From positions 1-41,810 of the forward strand of contig NYVZ01000030.1 of the NCBI GenBank assembly GCA_002684895.1: a stretch of 41,810 nucleotides of DNA, in the 5' to 3' direction. A program made the position numbers and the translations under genes. The notes below the pieces were generated by a model, which searched no databases, was not told the origin of the DNA, and saw only the letters and a program-made list of their open reading frames with translations. Shown here in pieces: positions 1 through 6,107 of this stretch. Position 1 is the first letter of the stretch. Each line of letters opens with the position of its first letter. This DNA is from Pelagibacteraceae bacterium (GTDB taxonomy: Bacteria; Pseudomonadota; Alphaproteobacteria; Pelagibacterales; Pelagibacteraceae).

Positions 1-205
1 AAGTGAAAAATATAAAAATATTTTTTTAACCGAAAATGGCCAAAGCCTGGCAAAAAAATCGAATGCAAGACATGAGATACTTTATAAATTTTTAACTAAA
101 CTTGGCGTACCAAATAAAATAGCTGAGATTGACTCAGAGGGAATGGAGCATCATGTTAGTACTGAGACTCTCAGTTTAATGAAAAAATTTAATAACTCTA
201 ATTAA
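1..205 (+). CDS. mntR: MntR-like DtxR-family metal-dependent regulator, C-terminal fragment
   Basis: The reading frame is open from base 2 and stops at 203-205, leaving 67 residues; the start lies outside the window. The segment reads as the end of the winged-helix DNA-binding domain (FLTENGQSLAKK) followed by the dimerisation/metal-binding helix, with RHEILYKFL, a leucine-glycine-valine turn and DSEGMEHHVSTETL. That EG-EHHVS pattern is typical of manganese-responsive MntR proteins of the DtxR family, which repress metal uptake genes when Mn(II) is bound. The last 8 bases overlap the convergent deacetylase gene. The metal (Mn rather than Fe) is inferred from motif resemblance only. Confidence 0.72.
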   Translation, partial: SEKYKNIFLTENGQSLAKKSNARHEILYKFLTKLGVPNKIAEIDSEGMEHHVSTETLSLMKKFNNSN

Positions 206-1212
206 CTACGCTGTACTGATAGCCAAACCATTTTATTAACCCACCTGCTGCAGGCATTGTACAATTTATCCTTCCACGCCTTTTTTTAAACGGCAAATCA
301 AATATTAATTCAACTTTACTTGTGTTTATAAAATTTAATTTTGTGCTCCTCCAGCTTCCACCTGAATTATCAAAACAATTAATACTTTTCACATTTTCAT
401 TAAATTCTAATTTCATATTTGTAGGATTATTTTTTGAATTCAAAAGAATAATTTTTGGTTCATATGATTTTAAATTAAAAGCCCTTGATCTTAGGATATT
501 TTTAAATCGTTTAGGCTTTCCATAGTTTTCATTTAAACTAAATCTTGGAAGATAATAAATATTTTCATTTTGACTTATGACTCCTGAGTGCTGACCGAAA
601 ATAATTTTATATTTAAATTTTTTAATAAGTTCTATTAAATCAGAACTTGTTTCGCCAAAAGTATGTGCGTATAAATCTGGAATAAATTTTAATTCTTTTA
701 GATAATTCTTATGCGAAATTTCTATGTCCTTTTTTACTTCACTGATTTTCATATCAACGAAGTACTCATGACTCCATGAGTGTCCTCCAATAGTTACCAA
801 GCCAGAGTCTTTTAATTCTCTTATTTGCTCCCAGGTCATATAATTTGGGTGATTGTTATTTATTTCTCTTGTATTAACAAAAATAATGAAAGGTATTTTT
901 TTTTTCTTTTAATATTGGCCAAGCATTTTGATAAAAGCTTTTAAAAGAGTCATCAACAGTAAGTAAAATATACCTTTCGGTAAATTCTTCTCCACCTAAA
1001 ATTTTTTTTTTAAATTTTGAGGGTTCAATAAATTTTAATCCGCTTTCCTCTATAGCTTTTAAGTGCTGTTTAAACATTTCAACCGAAACATTTGTGCTTG
1101 GGTATTTTCCCTCACCTACCCGGTGATACATGAGGGAAATAACACCAAGTTCATCTGAGATCGATTGAAAAGAATACAGTAAAAGAAATAAGAATATGAA
1201 TAATTTTTTCAT
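198..1212 (-). pseudogene. Polysaccharide deacetylase (NodB-type), split by a frameshift in an A10 run
   Basis: Two adjacent frames make one protein. The 5' part (874-1212) has a signal peptide (KKLFIFLFLLLYSF), the MYHRVGEG motif and the TVDDSF metal/catalytic motif. The 3' part (198-839) carries GGHSWSHE, the His motif of the same NodB fold, and a C-terminal beta-rich extension. The frame breaks in the ten-base T run at 896-905 (A10 in the mRNA). Deleting one A joins the frames through PFIIFV and NTREI into a continuous 337-residue protein, the expected length. Neither half alone holds a full active site. A second A10 run at 1002-1011 keeps frame. The product would be an exported enzyme removing acetyl groups from an envelope glycan. 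It overlaps the upstream DUF6134-like gene by 4 bases, suggesting coupled translation. The break may be real, a sequencing error, or corrected by slippage. Confidence 0.8.
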
Positions 1213-1874
1213 TTTGTTAACTTGTAATTTTTAAGCTTATAATCCCATTTACCTTTTTTTTGAAGAACTTGACGTACTATCATTTTACTCTTTTCATCAA
1301 ACCATACTAGCGTATTAAGTTTGTTCCCTTTTATACTATACGCAGATGTATCAAATAATTGGTTCATAATTTTAAGTTTTTCTCTCTTAATAAATTTAAC
1401 TTTTTGGTCGAGCACTCTGCAAGTGATGCCTGATACCTGTTTTGAAACCATCAAAATCTCATGATTCCAATACGACGATATTCTAAAAGGTTTTTCAATG
1501 AATCCTTTGTAATTTGTCCCGTTAATTTTATATTTTGAGCTGTGCAGTCTAATCTTGCAAAATTTAAGCTTTCCATTGTCACTAGTTTTTGAGTCAAAGG
1601 CTACAAGCTGTCCTAATGAATTATATTTTTCAATTCCATTAGACTCGTATTTGTAAAAATTTATACCAAATTTTTTAAGGCTAAATTTGATATTATTTGT
1701 TACTATCAAATTACTATCTTCTAACCATTTAAAAGAAATATGATGATAACCTACGTAATTTCCATTTCTATAAATATCAAAATTAAGATTTTGTAAATTG
1801 GTGTGGTGCGCAACATGCGCCGAACTTGGGAATGTTTTTAAAAATATTAATAATAATAGAATATATTTTTTCAT
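1209..1874 (-). CDS. Exported DUF6134-like protein of unknown function
   Basis: This 221-residue protein starts with a clear signal peptide (KKYILLLLIFLKTFPSSAHA-like; likely cleavage near residue 20). The mature part begins with the pattern NFDIYRNGNYVGYHHISF, which resembles the opening strands of DUF6134 proteins, a periplasmic beta-rich family of unknown role. Tryptophan- and lysine-rich strands follow, and two cysteines lie at KFCKIRL and GITCRVL. The start is the ATG before the basic n-region. It overlaps the polysaccharide deacetylase gene by ATGA, so the two are probably translated together and may act on the same envelope polymer. The family call rests on eye recognition of the N-terminal motif. 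Confidence 0.6.
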   Translation of the reverse strand: MKKYILLLLIFLKTFPSSAHVAHHTNLQNLNFDIYRNGNYVGYHHISFKWLEDSNLIVTNNIKFSLKKFGINFYKYESNGIEKYNSLGQLVAFDSKTSDNGKLKFCKIRLHSSKYKINGTNYKGFIEKPFRISSYWNHEILMVSKQVSGITCRVLDQKVKFIKREKLKIMNQLFDTSAYSIKGNKLNTLVWFDEKSKMIVRQVLQKKGKWDYKLKNYKLTK

Positions 1875-1966
1875 ATTGTGTCGTTTATCTTGTATTGAAA
1901 AAGCAACAAAGTAAAAGGTTTTTACACTTATGCAATTAAGTATTTAGTTTAAACTATTTTAACTTA

Positions 1967-2254
1967 TTATTTTTTTGGATCTGTTTTAGGAGCAGGTTTC
2001 TTGGGAGTTTCGCCTACCCTTTGTCTCAAATATTTTCCAACATTTCCTCTATTGTAAGTGAATAAATAAGGGTCTTGCCTTACTAATCCTGCACAATAAG
2101 CTGTCAAATCATCTGTTGGAATTCCGTTCGCCTTAATATCTTTTTTACAATTATTTAAATATCTTACATCTCTGTATTGCTCTTCAACTTGAAGTCCAAG
2201 AAATAGTGATAAGACTAATGCTATGATAAATAATAAAATATTTGTGCCTCTCAT
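1967..2254 (-). CDS. Small membrane-anchored protein of unknown function
   Basis: I choose the ATG at 2254, giving 95 residues that begin MRGTNILLFIIALVLSL, a single N-terminal membrane segment. An upstream in-frame TTG at 2293 would add 13 polar residues ahead of it. The rest is soluble, with two cysteines (NNCKKD, AYCAGL), a DPYLFTYNRGNVGKYL stretch and a lysine/proline tail (PKKPAPKTDPKK). The topology suggests a periplasmic domain tethered by its N-terminus. I do not recognise the family. It lies downstream of a hairpin at 2297-2322 and of the 48-residue ORF, and could be reached by readthrough from that promoter. Confidence 0.55.
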   Translation of the reverse strand: MRGTNILLFIIALVLSLFLGLQVEEQYRDVRYLNNCKKDIKANGIPTDDLTAYCAGLVRQDPYLFTYNRGNVGKYLRQRVGETPKKPAPKTDPKK

Positions 2255-2296
2255 GATTATTTTGTTCGTAGATGGTATTGTGATCTGAGTCAAATT

Positions 2297-2322
2297 AATT
2301 GGGGTGAAAAATCACCCCAATT
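2297..2322 (-). terminator. Perfect 11-bp hairpin between two small genes
   Basis: AATTGGGGTGA, a four-base AAAA loop and TCACCCCAATT form a perfect stem. It starts 13 bases after the stop of the 48-residue ORF and precedes the small membrane protein gene. The following U-tract is poor (AATTAATTTG on the minus strand), so it may be an attenuating or mRNA-end-stabilising hairpin rather than a strong terminator. Confidence 0.6.
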
Positions 2323-2334
2323 TAAAATCTATAA

Positions 2335-2481
2335 TCAAATACCTTTTTGATTTGGATTGATTACGTTATCCTTCGCTCGTGGACGACTATTGCGCTCACG
2401 GAATGTTTTACGAATTTGACGTAAGGCATTTGCGCCAGTGTTGCTTACTTTACGCAACAATTGAAAATCCTTATAAAACAT
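2335..2481 (-). CDS. 48-residue basic small protein, probably highly expressed
   Basis: A 48-codon ORF begins MFYKDFQLLRKV and ends NPNQKGI. It has an excellent ribosome site, GGAGG four bases before the ATG (GGAGGATCTATG). The protein is basic and hydrophilic, rich in Arg and Asn (ALRQIRKTFRERNSRPRAK), with no membrane segment or signal peptide. Base composition is visibly less AT-rich than the surroundings, and many Arg codons are CGT or CGC rather than AGA, which in AT-rich genomes often marks strongly expressed genes. It is preceded by a leader of three hairpins and followed by a hairpin terminator. I do not recognise the family; a nucleic-acid-binding role would fit the charge but is speculation. 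Confidence 0.62.
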   Translation of the reverse strand: MFYKDFQLLRKVSNTGANALRQIRKTFRERNSRPRAKDNVINPNQKGI

Positions 2482-2514
2482 AGATCCTCCATATTATAAT
2501 TGTTACGCCTTTTA

Positions 2515-2585
2515 ACTCATGGCTATGAGTCACTTTTTAACCATGTGATATGGTTTATTATAATGCATATCAGCTATGCATTATA
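2515..2585 (-). promoter_or_regulatory. Three consecutive perfect hairpins upstream of the 48-residue ORF
   Basis: Three inverted repeats stand in a row. The first is TATAATGCAT/ATGCATTATA (2559-2568 and 2576-2585; 10 bp, 7-base loop). The second is AACCAT/ATGGTT (2539-2544 and 2550-2555; 5-base loop). The third is ACTCAT/ATGAGT (2515-2520 and 2525-2530; 4-base loop). Every stem is perfect and every apex is closed by CAT...ATG. On the minus strand they fill most of the leader of the small basic ORF; on the plus strand they lie upstream of gloA. They could be an RNA element or a set of DNA operators. The outer palindrome places a perfect TATAAT on each strand, so it may also be a pair of divergent -10 boxes. 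Confidence 0.5.
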
Positions 2586-2587
2586 TG

Positions 2588-2616
2588 CATATATTATTTT
2601 TGTATCTTTTTTTCAA
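2588..2616 (-). promoter_or_regulatory. Predicted sigma-70 promoter for the 48-residue ORF
   Basis: On the minus strand, TTGAAA (2611-2616) is followed after exactly 17 bases by TATATG (2588-2593). Transcription would start near 2581, at the outer edge of the first leader hairpin. The alternative is TATAAT at 2580-2585 with a poor -35 box. In such AT-rich DNA promoter-like boxes arise easily by chance. Confidence 0.35.
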
Positions 2617-2658
2617 GTAAAAAAAAGGGTATCTTTATAGAAATTTTAGGAAAAAATT

Positions 2659-3210
2659 ATGAGTCACTGTGAAAAAGTAGATGGAATGCAAATACCTGAC
2701 AAAGAAACAGAAGGTTATGTGTTTAATCATATGATGTTAAGAATTAAAGATCCAATAAAATCTCTAGATTTTTACTCAAAAATTATGGGAATGCGTATGG
2801 TAAAAAAAATAGATTTTCCATCAATGAAGTTTTCATTATATTTCCTGGGAAATCTCACAGATGATGAAGTTAAAACAGCCCCTCAAGATAGTTATGACAG
2901 AACTGTATGGGCTTTTAGACAAAAAGGTCTTTTAGAGCTTACGCATAACTGGGGTTCAGAAAATGATGACTCAGTAAAATTCCATGACGGAAACTCTGAA
3001 CCAAAGGGATTTGGTCATCTATGCTTTTCTGTTCCGGATGTTTACGCTGCTTGTAAAAGGTTTGAGGCATATAAAATGGAGTTCATAAAAAAACCTGATG
3101 ATGGATCAATGAAACCTCTGGCTTTTGTAAAAGACCCCGATGGTTATTGGATTGAGATAATCGAAGCAAAAGCTACGGCTAATATAGCTAAAGAATTAGG
3201 AAAAATTTAG
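2659..3210 (+). CDS. gloA: Glyoxalase I (lactoylglutathione lyase)
   Basis: The enzyme converts the hemithioacetal of methylglyoxal and glutathione to S-lactoylglutathione in the cytoplasm. The 183-residue protein has a single VOC-fold repeat pair. The four expected metal ligands are visible: His24 (FNHMMLR), Glu93 (LELTHNWG), His120 (GFGHLCFSV) and Glu166 (GYWIEII). It is of the long, eukaryote-like type, with the KDPIKSLDFY, FPSMKFSLYFL and ELTHNWGSE blocks close to animal GLO1, but its first ligand is His where human GLO1 has Gln33. The start ATG follows a modest AGGAAAAA ribosome site. No operon partner is evident; a GMC dehydrogenase operon lies 304 bases downstream. Confidence 0.95.
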   Translation: MSHCEKVDGMQIPDKETEGYVFNHMMLRIKDPIKSLDFYSKIMGMRMVKKIDFPSMKFSLYFLGNLTDDEVKTAPQDSYDRTVWAFRQKGLLELTHNWGSENDDSVKFHDGNSEPKGFGHLCFSVPDVYAACKRFEAYKMEFIKKPDDGSMKPLAFVKDPDGYWIEIIEAKATANIAKELGKI

Positions 3211-3300
3211 TTCAACCTTTAAGAGTATTTAAAAAAATACTTTATCTGTTTAATAAATTTGTTATTATCCACTTAAAATCGTAGTTATTAAGATCAAAAA

Positions 3301-3321
3301 TAACTAATTGCAAATTAGTTA
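3301..3321. promoter_or_regulatory. Perfect 9-bp palindrome, possible operator
   Basis: TAACTAATT, a GCA spacer and AATTAGTTA form a perfect dyad. It lies about 190 bases upstream of the dehydrogenase operon. A run of six T begins about 10 bases later, so it could alternatively act as a second, inefficient terminator for gloA. The dyad with short spacer is the usual form of a site for a dimeric repressor or activator. Confidence 0.35.
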
Positions 3322-3445
3322 GCAGAATATCTTTTTTGTAACTAAAAAAATTTCATCAATATAGTTTTTTTTATTTTAGATTTAAAAGTAATTCTTTGAC
3401 GATAAATGCTTTTTTGTGTTAGGTTTATTAATAGTAAAAGTAAAT

Positions 3446-3497
3446 TTTAAAACAGGGGATTTGTAAAATTTATATTTTTAATATCCTGTGTTTTAAA
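3446..3497 (+). promoter_or_regulatory. Leader stem-loop upstream of the GMC dehydrogenase operon
   Basis: Arms 3446-3460 and 3483-3497 pair with two mismatches (core AAAACAGG opposite CCTGTGTTTT), leaving a 22-base AT-rich loop. The stem ends about 9 bases before the ribosome site GAAAGGGAAG of the gene at 3515. Its position suggests an mRNA leader structure that could affect translation or stability of the operon. Confidence 0.4.
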
Positions 3498-3514
3498 CAA
3501 AACGAAAGGGAAGA

Positions 3515-4087
3515 ATGACTATTACAAGAAGAAATCTTCTACTAGGTGCAGCATCTACAATTGCATACCTTCAACTAGGTACAATGCAGACAAAGTCAGA
3601 TATTAAAATTGCATCAAAAGCGGGAGATCAAAAAATGGTAGCATCGATGTGTAGAGCTTTATATCCTCACAAACGTTTTCCTGAAAACATTTATATGGAT
3701 GTCGCAGCGGGTGCTATTAAAAAAGGAAATGCTGATACTGGATCAAAAATTATGTTTCGAGCTGGCTTAGATGGTTTACAAGCTAAAAAGTTTGATAAGC
3801 TAAGCTTTAGGAAGCAAACCAAGTATCTAAAATCAATCGAGGGATCTGCCTTCTTTGGGTTAATAAGAGGTCACACGACTGTTGCATTGTACGATCATAA
3901 ACAAGTTTGGAAAATTCTTGGTTATGAAGGAGAAAGCTTCAGCAAAGGTGGTTATAAGGATGGTCAGTACAATAGTTTAGACTGGTTACCGAATCCTAGA
4001 ATTAAAGAACACCCTGAGCTTCAGGCTTTTTTAAATGACAGTTCTTCGGTTAAGTATGCATCAAGTAAAATAATTAAATCTAATTAA
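3515..4087 (+). CDS. Gluconate 2-dehydrogenase subunit 3-like small subunit (Tat signal)
   Basis: The 190-residue protein opens with a twin-arginine signal (TRRNLLLGAAS, Arg5-Arg6) and then a soluble domain matching the small subunits of membrane-type GMC dehydrogenases (Gluconate_2-dh3 type), with MCRALYPHKRFPE early on and GxYKDGQYNSLDWLPNPR near the end. In known systems this subunit is needed for folding and Tat export of the flavoprotein partner. That partner, encoded 14 bases downstream, has no signal of its own. A strong GAAAGGGAAG ribosome site precedes the ATG. The actual sugar or alcohol substrate cannot be read from the sequence. Confidence 0.82.
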   Translation: MTITRRNLLLGAASTIAYLQLGTMQTKSDIKIASKAGDQKMVASMCRALYPHKRFPENIYMDVAAGAIKKGNADTGSKIMFRAGLDGLQAKKFDKLSFRKQTKYLKSIEGSAFFGLIRGHTTVALYDHKQVWKILGYEGESFSKGGYKDGQYNSLDWLPNPRIKEHPELQAFLNDSSSVKYASSKIIKSN

Positions 4088-4101
4088 AAGGGGATAGGGT
4101 T

Positions 4102-5664
4102 ATGAAAATTGACAAAAAAGAAAAGGCAGTCGTTGTAATTGGTACCGGTCCTGGTGGTGCAACTGTTGCTTACGAGTTAACGAAACGTGGTATTCCAGTA
4201 GTTTCACTTGAAGCTGGCCCACGTATAATGAAAGAAGACTATAAAAACGATGAATGGCCAGCATTTAGCCAAATGGCTTGGTTAGACAAAAGAACAATGA
4301 CAGGAAATGCCAGAGTAGTAAAAGATTTTAATGGCTTACCTACCTGGCTTGTTAAAGCTGTTGGCGGTACTGCAACACATTGGGCTGGCGCAACACCACG
4401 TTTTTTAGATTACGAATGGAAAACTAAGTCGACCTATGGGAATGTTAAAGGTGCTTCTCTTCTAGATTGGCCAGTTGATGGCAAATCAATGAAGCCTTAT
4501 TATGTTAAAGCTGAAGATGCCATAGGATCAACTCACAGAGGAGGAAGACCTCCATTACCAGCAAACAACAATTATAAAGTTTTTGCTGAGGGAGCAAAAA
4601 GAAATGGTTACAAGTTCTATGCTACTGGACCTTATGGAACTAATGCCGCTCCTTATGATGGTAGACCTGGATCTGTACAAGATGGCTTTAACTTTCAGGG
4701 TGATAAAAATGGCTCTAAATGGAACCCAAATGTAAGGGAAATACCGAGAGCATTAAAAACTGGCAAGTTAGACCTTAGGCCAAACTCACAAGCAGTTCAA
4801 ATCACACATGACAGAAATGGTAAAGTTGATGGTGTCTTATATATTGATACTAAGACCAAAGCTCTTCACAGACAAGAAGCAAAAGTTGTTTGTGTAGCAG
4901 GAAATTCAATTGAAACACCAAGACTATTTCTGATGAGTGCATCATCTATGTTTCCAAATGGTTTAGCAAATAGCTCTGACCAGGTAGGTAGAAACTACAT
5001 GAGACATTTGACTGGTTCTGTTTACGCAAGATTTGACAAACCCGTTAATTTTTATCGTGGAGAAACTATGGCTGGTTTTTTAGCAGATGAAGTTAAAAAT
5101 AATCCAAAAAGAGGTTTTGTTGGAGGGTATTATTTAGAAACTCTTGCATTGGGACCTTCTTTTATGGGAGCATTTTTAGAACCAGGTGGTTGGGGCAAAA
5201 AATTTGCTGATATGATGGATGGATACCGAAATCTAGCTGGTATGTGGATTGTTGGTGAAGATATGCCTCAAGCAAATAATAGAATAACATTAGGTTCTGC
5301 GAAAGATGCATTTGGTCTTCCAGCTCCAAATGTTCATTTTGATGACCATCCAAATGATACAGCTATGAGAAATCACGCTTACAACGTTGGAGAAAAAATC
5401 TATAAATCTGTTGGGGCTAAACAAACTTGGAGAACAACTCCTTACCCGCATACTCACAATTTAGGAACAATGAGAATGAGTGCGAAAAAGAAAGATGGAG
5501 TTACGAACAAGTGGGGAAGATGTCATGACATTAAAAATCTTTTTGTGTCAGATGGATCAGTAATGACTACTGGTGCAGCATGTAACCCAACTTTAACAAT
5601 TGTAGCTTTGGCGATCCGTCAAGGTGAGTATCTAGCGGATCAGCTTAAAAAAGGTAAAATTTAA
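4102..5664 (+). CDS. GMC-family FAD-dependent dehydrogenase, large subunit
   Basis: The 520-residue flavoprotein has the N-terminal Rossmann motif GTGPGG (14-19) and the ribose-binding Glu37 (VVSLEAG), then GGTATHWAG and a C-terminal GMC_oxred_C domain with HTHNLGTMRMS and SDGSVMTTGAACNPTLTI. These hold the catalytic His and Asn positions. The family oxidises sugar acids, sugars or alcohols. Paired with the Tat-bearing small subunit it is probably exported as a complex to the periplasm. A ribosome site (AAAGGGGATAGG) precedes the ATG. The cytochrome c subunit that usually completes gluconate- or fructose-type enzymes is not nearby, so the electron acceptor is unknown. A strong terminator follows 17 bases after the stop codon. 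Confidence 0.88.
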   Translation: MKIDKKEKAVVVIGTGPGGATVAYELTKRGIPVVSLEAGPRIMKEDYKNDEWPAFSQMAWLDKRTMTGNARVVKDFNGLPTWLVKAVGGTATHWAGATPRFLDYEWKTKSTYGNVKGASLLDWPVDGKSMKPYYVKAEDAIGSTHRGGRPPLPANNNYKVFAEGAKRNGYKFYATGPYGTNAAPYDGRPGSVQDGFNFQGDKNGSKWNPNVREIPRALKTGKLDLRPNSQAVQITHDRNGKVDGVLYIDTKTKALHRQEAKVVCVAGNSIETPRLFLMSASSMFPNGLANSSDQVGRNYMRHLTGSVYARFDKPVNFYRGETMAGFLADEVKNNPKRGFVGGYYLETLALGPSFMGAFLEPGGWGKKFADMMDGYRNLAGMWIVGEDMPQANNRITLGSAKDAFGLPAPNVHFDDHPNDTAMRNHAYNVGEKIYKSVGAKQTWRTTPYPHTHNLGTMRMSAKKKDGVTNKWGRCHDIKNLFVSDGSVMTTGAACNPTLTIVALAIRQGEYLADQLKKGKI

Positions 5665-5681
5665 TTATTAAGTAATCTACT

Positions 5682-5714
5682 AAAAAAAGGCCCCGGAACC
5701 ACGGGGCCTTTTTT
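5682..5714 (+). terminator. Strong bidirectional rho-independent terminator
   Basis: A-rich tract, GGCCCCG, a GAACCA loop, CGGGGCC, then a T tract. The GC-rich 7-bp stem flanked by A and T runs is unmistakable in this AT-rich sequence and ends the two-gene dehydrogenase operon. Confidence 0.92.
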
Positions 5715-5771
5715 ATTATAAAATGAGGAAAAATTCTGAAAAATATCCTTACAAACCTAAACAATAAAAAA

Positions 5772-6107
5772 ATGTTTTTTATTTTTAAAGTTCTCCTTTC
5801 TGCCTTGATAATAGCTGGAGCTAGCTGGTTGTCTGGAAAAAATCCAAAATTAGCAGGATTTATAATCGCATTACCTTTGGTAACTTTAATAGTGTTAATT
5901 TTTTCATATGTTGAGCATAAAAATGTGATCGCAACTATTACTTTTGCTAAAAGTATATTAGTTGGTGTAACTCTCAGTTATTTATTCTTTATACCTTTTT
6001 TTTTCGCTAAAAGTTTGAACATGAATTTTTGGGTAATTTATACAATTGGTCTGGTTTTGCTAATTTTGGCATACTTTATTCACAAATACATCGTTTCATT
6101 TTTTTAA
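5772..6107 (+). CDS. Small integral membrane protein, DUF3147-like
   Basis: The 111-residue protein is almost entirely hydrophobic, with about four membrane segments. The motif KNPKLAGFIIALPLVTLIVLIF between helices one and two resembles DUF3147 membrane proteins of unknown function. It starts 57 bases after the terminator and its stop overlaps the convergent MFS gene by 4 bases. No clear Shine-Dalgarno sequence precedes the ATG. The family name is tentative; the membrane location is secure. Confidence 0.6.
   Translation: MFFIFKVLLSALIIAGASWLSGKNPKLAGFIIALPLVTLIVLIFSYVEHKNVIATITFAKSILVGVTLSYLFFIPFFFAKSLNMNFWVIYTIGLVLLILAYFIHKYIVSFF

Larger units (their letters stand above)
3211..3514 (+). 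other. 304-base gene-free region with three inverted repeats
   Basis: No convincing ORF is seen between gloA and the GMC operon. It holds a weak terminator-like hairpin after gloA (AGTATTT/AAATACT, 3224-3230 and 3235-3241), a 21-base palindrome (3301-3321) and a long imperfect stem (3446-3497) just ahead of the next ribosome site. Both of the latter are listed separately. The size and structure stand out in a genome where most gaps are under 100 bases, so this is probably the control region of the dehydrogenase operon. Confidence 0.6.

Noticed and set aside
2521..2670. Repeated TATGAGTCACT at 2524 and 2658
   Set aside because: An 11-base match to the gloA start region could hint at a duplicated start, but the first copy has no following open frame and is part of the hairpin; left as coincidence.
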